Shown here: in pieces, positions 36,031 to 43,663 of the stretch
How positions within the stretch are numbered: position 1 is the stretch's first letter
Layout: every line of letters starts with the position of its first letter
NCBI RefSeq assembly: GCF_000308615.1
Contig: NZ_BAGB01000171.1
Coordinates: 123,233 to 187,232, forward strand
Direction of reading: 5' to 3'
Source: Nocardia jiangxiensis NBRC 101359
GTDB taxonomy: Bacteria; Actinomycetota; Actinomycetes; Mycobacteriales; Mycobacteriaceae
Length of the DNA: 64,000 nt
Position numbers and translations under genes: made by a program
The notes under the pieces: generated by a model
Database searches by the model: none
Told to the model about the DNA's origin: nothing
Seen by the model: the letters and a program-made list of their open reading frames with translations, nothing else

Positions 36031-36104
36031 CGCCCCCGGCAGGAATCGAACCTGCGACCTAGGGATTAGAAGGCCCTTGCTCTATCCAACTGAGCTACGG
36101 AGGC
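36031..36104 (-). tRNA. tRNA-Arg (TCT)
   Basis: On the minus strand a cloverleaf forms with acceptor GCCTCCG/CGGGGGC (one G-T pair), D-arm AGCTCAGTTGGATAGAGC, anticodon loop CTTCTAA giving TCT, and a T-arm with TTCGATT. The last anticodon-stem pair is a C/T mismatch. CCA is not encoded. tRNA genes are common integration sites, and a repeat-bracketed gene pair begins 89 bases away. Confidence 0.94.
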
Positions 36105-36192
36105 AGTGCGGCACCAAACACCATGCCGCTTTCCAGGCGTGCTGTCCAGTGAGGCGAGTATAGCGACCGTCCAGGTTCGCCCTGGTTTCCGG

Positions 36193-36213
36193 AGAGCAAC
36201 TCGCGGGCATGTC
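36193..36213 (+). repeat. 21-bp direct repeat, left copy
   Basis: AGAGCAACTCGCGGGC followed by A and TGTC. The right copy at 37846-37866 differs at one base. The left copy reaches into the MarR stop codon; the pair brackets the MarR and FAD-oxidoreductase genes. Confidence 0.7.
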
Positions 36214-36640
36214 AGCGGGGAGTATCCAGGATCGAGTCGGTGATCAGGGTCGAGAGCTGTTCGCGGTGGGCGGGGGAGACGGTCGTCAGCAGAGCGTCCA
36301 GTTGAGCGATGACGGCTCGGTGGGTGGCTTCGGCGCGGGCGGCTCCGGCGTCGGTCAGGGCGATCTGGAATGCGCGGCGGTCCGTCTCATGGGGGATGCG
36401 CACGACGAGACCTCGCCGCTGAGCGCGATCGACCAGGCCGGTCAGGCTCGATTTCTCCAGTGCGAGCCAGCGCGTCAGATCGGACATGCCGACCGGTCCG
36501 GCCGCGAGTCGGCACAGCAGCTGAGCCTGCTGGGGAGTCAGGTCGTGTCTGCGGCTGACCTCGGCGAACACCTGCTGCACCCGGTGCGACAGCCGCACGA
36601 GGGCCTCGGCGAGGGGTAGTTGTTCGACGGTTGTGGTCAC
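36212..36640 (-). CDS. MarR-family regulator
   Basis: The 142-residue protein has the MarR winged helix: LTPQQAQLLCRLAAGPVGMSDLTRWLALEKSSLTGLVDRAQRRGL (recognition helix around EKSSLTGLVDRA) and wing VRIPHETDRRAFQIALT, flanked by dimerisation helices. AGGAGG lies 5 bases before the GTG at 36640. It is divergent from the FAD oxidoreductase, with a perfect 13+1+13 palindrome between, so it very likely represses both. One cysteine (LLCRL) might give redox sensing, which would suit the target, but this is inference. Confidence 0.9.
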   Translation of the reverse strand: MTTTVEQLPLAEALVRLSHRVQQVFAEVSRRHDLTPQQAQLLCRLAAGPVGMSDLTRWLALEKSSLTGLVDRAQRRGLVVRIPHETDRRAFQIALTDAGAARAEATHRAVIAQLDALLTTVSPAHREQLSTLITDSILDTPR

Positions 36641-36694
36641 GAAACCTCCTGGGAACCGGTCGCCGCTATTTTACTGCCGCTTGCATGTTGTTGG

Positions 36695-36721
36695 CTGTAC
36701 GAACTAAATTAGTTCGTACAG
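36695..36721. promoter_or_regulatory. Perfect 27-bp palindrome, MarR operator
   Basis: Two 13-base arms, CTGTACGAACTAA and its exact inverse complement, surround a single A. It lies 54 bases from the MarR start and 32 from the oxidoreductase start. A partial further half-site, GTACG with GCGAAC, follows at about 36729-36741. Confidence 0.82.
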
Positions 36722-36753
36722 TCAACAGTACGTTGTGCGAACTTGGAGGGTTC

Positions 36754-37839
36754 ATGGTTGACGTGGTTGTCATCGGCGGCGGATTCGGCGGTACAGCGGT
36801 TGCGAAGGCATTGGATGACATCGCGGATGTGACCATTGTCGAACCGCGTGATGCCTTCGTCTACAACGTGGCCGCACTGCGCGGGCTGACCGACCCGGCG
36901 TGGACCGACCGGCTGTTCTTTCCCTACGACAAGCTGTTGCGTCGCGGGCGCGTCCTGCGCGAGCGCGCCGTACGGGTCGACGCGTCGAAGATCGAACTCG
37001 GCTCCGGCGAACGGATCGACGCAGATTTCGTGGTGCTCGCGACCGGCTCGGCCTATCCCTTCCCGGCCAAGACCGACGACGAGGACAGCGCGGCCGCGAA
37101 GGCGCGATTCCATGCCGCGCGCGCGGAGCTGGCGGCGGCCGAACGAGTTCTGCTGCTCGGTGCGGGCGCGGTCGGCCTGGAGTTGGCCGGTGAGATCACC
37201 GCGGCCTGGCCGGGCAGATCGGTGACGCTTCTCGACCCGGCGCAGGACATCCTCGGCGGTGGTTTCCATCCCGACCTTCGCGCCGAATTGCGGCGGCAAC
37301 TCGCCGAACTCGGCGTCGAGGTGATCCTGGGCACGGGGCTGCGCGCCGATCCGCCCTCGCGTGCCGGAGAACTCGCGACCTTCACCACGGTCACCCGGTC
37401 GGGCCGCACGATCGAGGCCGACATCTGGTTCCGCTGCTTCGGCGTGCGGCCGGTGTCCGATTATCTGGCGGCAGAGCTGTCCGAAGCCCGGCGGGCCGAC
37501 GGGTATCTGGAGGTCACTCCCGAACTTCGATTGCGCGGCCAGGACCGGGTATTCGCCGTCGGCGACCTGGTGGCCACGGCCGACGGGAAGACCGCCAAGG
37601 CCGCGGGTCTGCACGCGGAAGTGGTCGCGGCGAATATCCGGGCGCTGATCGGCGGCGTCGGGGAGTTGCGCGAACATCGACCCGGACCCGACGCGATAGC
37701 TCTGCCGCTCGGACCCGGCGGGGGTGCGTCCTATTCGCCGGAGGCGGGAGTGCTCGGCGCCGAGGCCACCGCACGGCTGAAAGGAGCCGATCTCAGGATC
37801 ACCCCGTATCGGGAGATGTTCGGACTCGCGCCACAGTGA
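36754..37839 (+). CDS. NAD(P)/FAD-dependent oxidoreductase (NDH-2/AIF/FSP1-like)
   Basis: The 361-residue enzyme has two dinucleotide folds: an N-terminal FAD site VVVIGGGFGGTAVAKAL and a second for NAD(P)H, RVLLLGAGAVGLELAGE, near residue 135, plus the ATG motif LATGSAYPF and the late FAD motif RVFAVGDLVA. No redox-active CxxC is present, so it is not a disulfide reductase; it resembles single-polypeptide quinone reductases of the AIF/FSP1 type. TTGGAGGG just upstream supports the ATG. A MarR gene is divergent with a perfect operator between, suggesting induction by quinones, phenolics or oxidants. Confidence 0.87.
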   Translation: MVDVVVIGGGFGGTAVAKALDDIADVTIVEPRDAFVYNVAALRGLTDPAWTDRLFFPYDKLLRRGRVLRERAVRVDASKIELGSGERIDADFVVLATGSAYPFPAKTDDEDSAAAKARFHAARAELAAAERVLLLGAGAVGLELAGEITAAWPGRSVTLLDPAQDILGGGFHPDLRAELRRQLAELGVEVILGTGLRADPPSRAGELATFTTVTRSGRTIEADIWFRCFGVRPVSDYLAAELSEARRADGYLEVTPELRLRGQDRVFAVGDLVATADGKTAKAAGLHAEVVAANIRALIGGVGELREHRPGPDAIALPLGPGGGASYSPEAGVLGAEATARLKGADLRITPYREMFGLAPQ

Positions 37840-37845
37840 GTTGAC

Positions 37846-37866
37846 AGAGCAACTCGCGGGCGTGTC
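37846..37866 (+). repeat. 21-bp direct repeat, right copy
   Basis: AGAGCAACTCGCGGGC followed by G and TGTC, 7 bases past the oxidoreductase stop; same orientation as the copy at 36193-36213, 20 of 21 bases identical. Confidence 0.7.
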
Positions 37867-37940
37867 GGCAGGGTCACAGCGGGTGCGTCGACGGCTGGGG
37901 CGGGGCCGCTGTGCGGTGCGGACCGCATTACGCTCGATGC

Positions 37941-39977
37941 ATGTCGTCACCGCAGGACACGTCCACCGAACCTGACAGCCAGGCCCCTCGGTCCGAGTCC
38001 GCGTCGACGTTCTCCGCGCTCACCACGATGGCGGTCGCGGTCGCGGCATTCGTCGCGCCACTGATCGTCGGGCTGTCCGCGGCGCAGGCACTGACCCTGT
38101 TGGGGATTCCCGATCCCGGCCCGCTGACCACCTACGGGCTTCCGGCGGTGCGGGCGATCACGGATCTGTCCGGGGCGTTGACGGTCGGATCGCTGCTGTT
38201 CGCCGCATTCCTCACCCCGCCGCAGCACAACGGCCTGCTCGACGTGGCCGGATATCGCGCGCTGCGCCGGGCCGGGATCTGCGCGCTGGTGTGGGCGGGC
38301 ACGGCGGCGCTGCTGGTGCCGCTGACGTTGTCGGACACCACCGGGCAACCGGTGCTCCGGACACTGCGGCCGGAACAGGTGTGGCATGCGATCGGTCAGG
38401 TCGAGGTCGCCGGAGCGTGGCGGACGACGGCGATCATGGCCTTCGTCCTGGCGGTCGCCTGTCGGCTCGCGTTGCGCTGGGGCTGGACGCCGCCGCTGTT
38501 CGCCCTGTCGCTGGGCTGTCTGCTGCCGATCACGCTGACCGGGCATTCCTCCTCGGGCGGTGCGCACGACCTCGCCACCAACAGCCTGATCCTGCATCTG
38601 GTCGGGGTGACGGTGTGGACGGGCGGGTTGTTCGCCGTCCTCGCGCACGCGTTGCGCGGCGGTGCGCACACCGATCTGGCCACCCGGCGGTTCTCGGCGG
38701 TCGCGACCTGTGCGTTCGGCGTCGTCGCGATCAGCGGTGTGATCAACGCCTGGGTGCGGGTGCCGTTGAGCGATGTGTTCACCACGACCTACGGGCAACT
38801 CGTGGTCGCCAAGACGGTCGCGCTGTGCGCACTGGGCCTGATCGGATTCCTGCAACGGCGCAAGGCGATTCCCGCACTGGCCGCCGACCCGGGGGATCGG
38901 GGCGCGCTCATCCGGTTCGCCGGTGTGGAGGCGCTGGTCTTCGCTGCCACGATCGGGCTCGCGGTCGGGCTCGGCCGGACCCCGCCCCCCGATCTGAAGA
39001 CGGTGCCCTCGCCGGTCGAGGTCGAGATCGGCTACGACCTGCCCGGACCACCGACGATCGCCCGGATCCTGTTCGACTGGCGATTCGATCTGATCTTCGG
39101 GACTTTGTCGATCGTGCTGGCCGTGCTGTATCTGATCGGCGTGCGCCGCCTGCGCGCACGCGGTGACGCCTGGCCGGTCGGCCGCACCATCTCCTGGCTG
39201 GCCGGATGCGCGATCCTGTTGATCGCCACCAGCTCCGGCGTCGGCCGATACGCACCGGCCATGTTCAGCGTGCACATGGCACAGCACATGATGTTATCGA
39301 TGCTCGCGCCGATCCTGTTCGCGCTGGGCGGTCCGGTGCTGCTGGCGTTGCGGGTGCTGCCCGCGGCCGGTCGCGACGCGCCCCCCGGGCCGCGGGAATG
39401 GATTCTGGCCGCGGTACACAATCCGGTTTCGCGGTTCATGACCAATCCCGTTGTCGCCGCGGTGTTCTTCATCTCCGGGTTCTACGCGCTGTATCTCGGC
39501 GGAATCTTCAACGCCGTCCTCGACGAGCACGGTGCGCATCTGGCGATGAATCTGCACTTCCTGGTCTCGGGCTACCTGTTCTACTGGGTGGTGCTGGGCA
39601 TCGACCCCAAACCGCGGCAGGTGCAGCCGCTGACGAAGGTCGGCATGGTCTTCGGCTCGCTGCCCTTCCACGCCTTCTTCGGTGTGGCGCTGATGAGTAT
39701 GACCACGGTGATGGGCGGCTGGTTCTATCGCTCGCTGGGGCTGAGCTGGAATCAGGATCTGCTCGGTGACCAGCACACCGGCGGCAGCCTGGCCTGGGCC
39801 AGCGGTGAGTTGCCGCTGGTCGTGGTCATGCTGGCGCTGCTGATCCAGTGGTCGCGCAGCGATTCGCGCGAGGCCAAACGCATCGATCGCGCGGCGGACC
39901 GCGATCACGACGCCGACCTCGCCGCGCACAATGCCATGTTCGCCGAATTGGCCCGGCACGACCGGGAACAGCGGTGA
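37941..39977 (+). CDS. CopD-CtaG fusion membrane protein (copper handling / cytochrome oxidase assembly)
   Basis: This 678-residue polytopic protein joins two families. The first half is CopD-like, with many helices and the GHSSSGGAHDLA and LHLVGVTVWTGGLFAV motifs carrying conserved histidines. The second half (from about residue 360) is the caa3_CtaG domain: MFSVHMAQHMMLSMLAPILFALGGP (in segments), LHFLVSGYLFYWVVLG and HAFFGVALMSM, with conserved His and Met residues suited to copper. It resembles mycobacterial Rv0102-type proteins and likely supplies copper for terminal oxidase assembly. ATG 37941 is preferred over one 30 bases upstream. Its stop overlaps the start of the dehydratase gene. 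Confidence 0.88.
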   Translation: MSSPQDTSTEPDSQAPRSESASTFSALTTMAVAVAAFVAPLIVGLSAAQALTLLGIPDPGPLTTYGLPAVRAITDLSGALTVGSLLFAAFLTPPQHNGLLDVAGYRALRRAGICALVWAGTAALLVPLTLSDTTGQPVLRTLRPEQVWHAIGQVEVAGAWRTTAIMAFVLAVACRLALRWGWTPPLFALSLGCLLPITLTGHSSSGGAHDLATNSLILHLVGVTVWTGGLFAVLAHALRGGAHTDLATRRFSAVATCAFGVVAISGVINAWVRVPLSDVFTTTYGQLVVAKTVALCALGLIGFLQRRKAIPALAADPGDRGALIRFAGVEALVFAATIGLAVGLGRTPPPDLKTVPSPVEVEIGYDLPGPPTIARILFDWRFDLIFGTLSIVLAVLYLIGVRRLRARGDAWPVGRTISWLAGCAILLIATSSGVGRYAPAMFSVHMAQHMMLSMLAPILFALGGPVLLALRVLPAAGRDAPPGPREWILAAVHNPVSRFMTNPVVAAVFFISGFYALYLGGIFNAVLDEHGAHLAMNLHFLVSGYLFYWVVLGIDPKPRQVQPLTKVGMVFGSLPFHAFFGVALMSMTTVMGGWFYRSLGLSWNQDLLGDQHTGGSLAWASGELPLVVVMLALLIQWSRSDSREAKRIDRAADRDHDADLAAHNAMFAELARHDREQR

Positions 39978-40921
39978 CCACAGTGGGGCGAGTGCCACGG
40001 CTGTACCGCTCCGACGTGCGTGCCGCTCGTCGGCGACTGGGTCGCCACGTCCGGGTGACGCCGGTCTGCCATACCGAGGTCGCCGGTCCGCACGGGCCGG
40101 TCGCGGTGAGCCTGAAATTCGAGTATCTCCAGCACGGCGGCACCTTCAAGGTGCGCGGCAGTCTCAACGCGCTGCTCGCCTCCGGGAACGACGAGCGTCC
40201 GGTGGTCGTCGCCTCCGGCGGCAACGCGGGTATCGCGGCCGCGCTGGCCTGCGCGATCCTGGGGCGTTCGTGCACGGTTGTGGTGCCCGAATCCGCGCCG
40301 CACACCAAGGTCGCCGCGATCTGGGCCTACGGCGCCGAAGTGCTCTGGCACGGAACGACTTACGGCGAGGCGACTCGGTACGCCGAGGAACTCGCGGTCG
40401 AACGCGGGGCACTGCAGTTGCACGCGTACGGCCTGCCCGAGGTGGTCGCCGGTGCGGGCACGATCGGGCTGGAGATCGAACGTCAGGTGCGGGCCCGCCC
40501 GCCCGTTCTGGTGCCGGTGGGCGGTGGTGCGCTGGTGGCCGGAATCGCGGCCGCGCTGGGGCTGCGCGGCCGGGTGATCGGGGTCGAACCCGCGGGCGCG
40601 CCGACCCTGAACGCCGCCCTCGCCGCCGGACGCCCGGTGGACGTGCACATCAACAGCATCGCGTCGGATGCGTTGGGCGCGACCAGGATCGGCGATCTGG
40701 CGATGGAGATCGCGCAGCGCTACGCCGTCGGCTCGGTCCTGGTGAGCGACGACGCGATCTCGATGGCGCGCGAATATCTGTGGCGCGAGTTCCGGATCGT
40801 GGTCGAGCCCGCGGGGGCGACCGCACTGGCCGCGATCCAGAGCGGGGCGTATGTGCCGGAGCCGGGAGAACGGCCGGTCGTCGTGTTGTCCGGGGCCAAT
40901 ACCGATCTGACCACGTTCTAG
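39974..40921 (+). CDS. PLP-dependent threonine/serine dehydratase-like enzyme
   Basis: The 315-residue fold-type II PLP enzyme has the Schiff-base lysine near residue 59 in GTFKVRGSLNAL, the phosphate-anchoring loop ASGGNAGIAAA (threonine dehydratases usually have SxGNHAQ), PVGGGALVAGIAAAL and a C-terminal VLSGANTD. Related catabolic dehydratases convert threonine or serine to 2-oxoacids and ammonia; a Ser residue in the loop is kept but the His is lost, so the substrate may differ. The GTG overlaps the TGA of the CopD-CtaG gene by 4 bases, indicating translational coupling. No ACT regulatory domain is present. Confidence 0.84.
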   Translation: MTTVGRVPRLYRSDVRAARRRLGRHVRVTPVCHTEVAGPHGPVAVSLKFEYLQHGGTFKVRGSLNALLASGNDERPVVVASGGNAGIAAALACAILGRSCTVVVPESAPHTKVAAIWAYGAEVLWHGTTYGEATRYAEELAVERGALQLHAYGLPEVVAGAGTIGLEIERQVRARPPVLVPVGGGALVAGIAAALGLRGRVIGVEPAGAPTLNAALAAGRPVDVHINSIASDALGATRIGDLAMEIAQRYAVGSVLVSDDAISMAREYLWREFRIVVEPAGATALAAIQSGAYVPEPGERPVVVLSGANTDLTTF

Positions 40922-41056
40922 CGCGGTGGCCGGAGAAATCCGGAACATCATCTGCTCACAAGGCGAAAGTTATCCCCAAATCGGGAATCGCTCTGGTATG
41001 CCCCTCGATGATCGGCGAGGCTTGATGCCAACGTCGAAATGTCAAGGGGTGGAGTC

Positions 41057-41554
41057 ATGTACGAGGCATATACGGCACTGGTCGGCAATGTGGTCACCCA
41101 TCCGGTGCGGCGCAGCCTGCCCAATGGTCAGCAACTGGTGACCTTCCGGATGGCCAGCACCGCCCGCCGACTCGATCGCGGCAGTGGGGACTGGGTCGAC
41201 AACGGAACCGTGTACGTCACGGTGAACTGCTGGCGCAGATTGGTCGAGGGGGTCGGCGCCTCGCTGAGCGTGGGTGATCCGATCCTGGTCTACGGGCAGC
41301 TGCGTTCGAGTGAATATCGCACCAGGGAGGGGCATTCCCGGCAGGATCTGGAACTGCGGGCCAGCGCGCTCGGGCCGGATCTGGGCCGCTGCACGGCCAG
41401 CGTTCTGCGTCGCGGCAGTCACGGTAAACCGTCGGGTCCGGTGTTCTCCGATACCGCGGTCGCCCCGTCTGCGCACGAGGTCGGCAGACCGTCGCCGGAG
41501 TCCGCCGACTCGCTCGTGGCAGCCCTCGACGCCGACGCCTCCGGGCGCGGGTGA
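41057..41554 (+). CDS. Single-stranded DNA-binding protein (SSB-like paralogue)
   Basis: The 165-residue protein has one OB fold in residues 1-105: YEAYTALVGNVVTHPVRR, VTFRMASTARRLD, YVTVNCWRRLVEGV and VGDPILVYGQLRSSEY. The C-terminal half is low complexity and lacks the acidic DDDIPF-type tail by which housekeeping SSB recruits partners, so this is the second, SSB-like actinobacterial paralogue (compare Rv2478c in the same neighbourhood). GGGTGGAG precedes the ATG at 41057. The ettA gene follows, as in mycobacteria. Confidence 0.87.
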   Translation: MYEAYTALVGNVVTHPVRRSLPNGQQLVTFRMASTARRLDRGSGDWVDNGTVYVTVNCWRRLVEGVGASLSVGDPILVYGQLRSSEYRTREGHSRQDLELRASALGPDLGRCTASVLRRGSHGKPSGPVFSDTAVAPSAHEVGRPSPESADSLVAALDADASGRG

Positions 41555-41707
41555 GGCCGTTCGGGTGCGAGCGATACGATCGCTCCGCGCTGCCATCGAT
41601 GCCGTGATCGGCACGGCTTCCGGAACCGGGACAAAACCCGTTGCCTAGCTGGGCGGATTCGCTGGCCGGGTGCGGTTGATCCGTTCGAAACCACTAGGGT
41701 GAGGGAT

Positions 41708-43384
41708 ATGGCTGAGTTCATTTACCAGATGAGGAAAGTTCGTAAGGCACACGGCGACAAGGTCGTCCTGGACGATGTGACCCTGAACTTCCTTCCCGGC
41801 GCCAAGATCGGTGTCGTCGGGCCGAACGGCGCCGGTAAGTCGAGCGTGCTGAAGATCATGGCCGGACTGGATCAGCCCAACAACGGTGATGCGTTCCTGG
41901 CGCCCGGCGCGACCGTCGGCATCCTGCAGCAGGAACCCCCGCTGAACGAGGAAAAGACCGTCCGCGGCAACGTAGAGGAGGGCCTCGGCGAGGTCAAGGT
42001 CAAGCTGGACCGCTTCAACGAGATCGCCGAGCTGATGGCGACCGACTACTCCGACGAGCTCATGGACGAGATGGGCAAGCTCCAGGAGTACCTGGACCAC
42101 GCCGACGCGTGGGATATCGACTCCCAGCTCGAACAGGCCATGGACGCGCTGCGTTGCCCGCCGCCGGACGAGCCGGTCACCAACCTCTCCGGTGGTGAGC
42201 GTCGTCGCGTCGCGCTGTGCAAACTGCTGCTGAGCAAGCCGGATCTGCTGCTGCTGGACGAGCCGACCAACCACCTCGACGCCGAGAGCGTGCTGTGGCT
42301 CGAGCAGCACCTGGCCAGTTACGCCGGCGCCGTCCTGGCCGTCACCCACGACCGGTACTTCCTGGACAACGTCGCCGAGTGGATCCTCGAGCTCGATCGC
42401 GGCCGCGCCTACCCGTACGAGGGCAACTACTCCACCTACCTGGAGAAGAAGGCACAGCGGCTCGAGGTCCAGGGCAAGAAGGACCAGAAGCTGCAGAAGC
42501 GCCTCAAGGAGGAGCTGGCCTGGGTCCGTTCCGGCGCCAAGGCCCGGCAGGCCAAGAACAAGGCTCGTCTGGGCCGGTACGAGGAGATGGCCGCGGAGGC
42601 CGAGAAGCACCGCAAGTTGGATTTCGAGGAGATCCAGATTCCCGCGGGGCCGCGCCTGGGCAATGTCGTGGTCGAGGTCGAGCACCTGGACAAGGCCTTC
42701 GGCGACCGGCAGTTGATCAAGGATCTGTCGTTCACGTTGCCGCGCAACGGAATCGTCGGTGTCATCGGCCCGAACGGTGTCGGTAAGACCACGCTGTTCA
42801 AGACCATCGTCGGACTCGAGTCGCCGGACAGCGGTGAGGTGAAGGTCGGCGAGACGGTCAAGCTCAGCTACGTCGACCAGAACCGTGCCGGTATCGACCC
42901 GAAGAAGAATGTGTGGCAGGTCGTTTCGGAGGGGCTGGACTTCATCGAGGTCGGAAGCCAGGAGATGCCCTCGCGCGCCTACGTCAGCGCGTTCGGGTTC
43001 AAGGGCCCGGATCAGCAGAAGCCGGCCGGAGTGCTCTCCGGTGGTGAGCGCAACCGCCTCAACCTCGCCCTGACCCTCAAGCAGGGCGGCAACCTGATCC
43101 TGCTCGACGAGCCGACCAACGACCTGGACGTGGAGACGCTGAGTTCGCTGGAGAACGCGCTCGAGCAGTTCCCCGGCTGTGCCGTGGTCATCTCCCACGA
43201 TCGCTGGTTCCTGGACCGCACCTGCACGCATATCCTTGCGTGGGAAGGTGATTCGGACAACGAGGCATCCTGGTTCTGGTTCGAGGGCAACTTCGAGGCC
43301 TACGAGGCCAACAAGATCGAGCGCCTCGGCCCGGAGGCGGCCCGTCCGCATCGGGTCACCCACCGCAAGCTGACCCGGGACTGA
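41708..43384 (+). CDS. ettA: Energy-dependent translational throttle protein EttA (ABC-F)
   Basis: The 558-residue soluble ABC-F protein has two ATPase domains, with Walker A GPNGAGKSS and GPNGVGKTT, signatures LSGGERRRVALCKLL and LSGGERNRLNLALTL, Walker B motifs LLLLDEPTNHLD and LILLDEPTNDLD, and a charged linker (about residues 245-325) with KKDQKLQKRLKEELAWVRS features and the EttA-type arm insertion. EttA binds the ribosomal E site and gates entry to the elongation cycle with the ATP/ADP ratio. GAGGG lies 5 bases before ATG 41708; an ATG three codons upstream is less likely. Position beside SSB-like and gdh genes is conserved in mycobacteria. Confidence 0.95.
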   Translation: MAEFIYQMRKVRKAHGDKVVLDDVTLNFLPGAKIGVVGPNGAGKSSVLKIMAGLDQPNNGDAFLAPGATVGILQQEPPLNEEKTVRGNVEEGLGEVKVKLDRFNEIAELMATDYSDELMDEMGKLQEYLDHADAWDIDSQLEQAMDALRCPPPDEPVTNLSGGERRRVALCKLLLSKPDLLLLDEPTNHLDAESVLWLEQHLASYAGAVLAVTHDRYFLDNVAEWILELDRGRAYPYEGNYSTYLEKKAQRLEVQGKKDQKLQKRLKEELAWVRSGAKARQAKNKARLGRYEEMAAEAEKHRKLDFEEIQIPAGPRLGNVVVEVEHLDKAFGDRQLIKDLSFTLPRNGIVGVIGPNGVGKTTLFKTIVGLESPDSGEVKVGETVKLSYVDQNRAGIDPKKNVWQVVSEGLDFIEVGSQEMPSRAYVSAFGFKGPDQQKPAGVLSGGERNRLNLALTLKQGGNLILLDEPTNDLDVETLSSLENALEQFPGCAVVISHDRWFLDRTCTHILAWEGDSDNEASWFWFEGNFEAYEANKIERLGPEAARPHRVTHRKLTRD

Positions 43385-43549
43385 TCCCGGCACGGCACGG
43401 CTACCGCACGGTAACCCTCAGACGAAACGTGTGTTTCGCCACAATTGGATAGAATCGGCCAATAGGCAACGGGCGCAATATATGTCGGGCTCCACCTGGT
43501 AGTGCGGTCGTGCCCGCGTGAGGTAGGACCAACCGGGCCGCATCGGCGG

Positions 43550-43603
43550 CTGGGCGTCGCCTGGACTTTGGGAAGGATTTCCTCCAGTGTTCGCGACGCC
43601 CAG
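43550..43603 (+). promoter_or_regulatory. Long nested hairpin in the leader of gdh
   Basis: An 11-bp perfect outer stem (43550-43560 with 43593-43603) encloses inner stems CTGGA/TCCAG and GGAA/TTCC. It ends 60 bases before the gdh ATG. Its place and nesting suggest an RNA element that terminates, attenuates or protects the transcript; no known riboswitch class is recognised. Confidence 0.55.
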
Positions 43604-43663
43604 CTACCCTCGACTCCGGCGTCACTTTGTTACGGAACCGAATCCGAGGAGTTGGCGAAGAAA

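Noticed and set aside
36031..36104. tRNA-Arg as a phage attachment site with an integrated element
   Set aside because: No integrase gene and no repeat of the tRNA 3' end were found nearby; only short direct repeats around a two-gene unit are seen.
43385..43549. A small gene between ettA and gdh
   Set aside because: No frame has a ribosome-binding site and family-like composition; the region is better read as leader and promoter.
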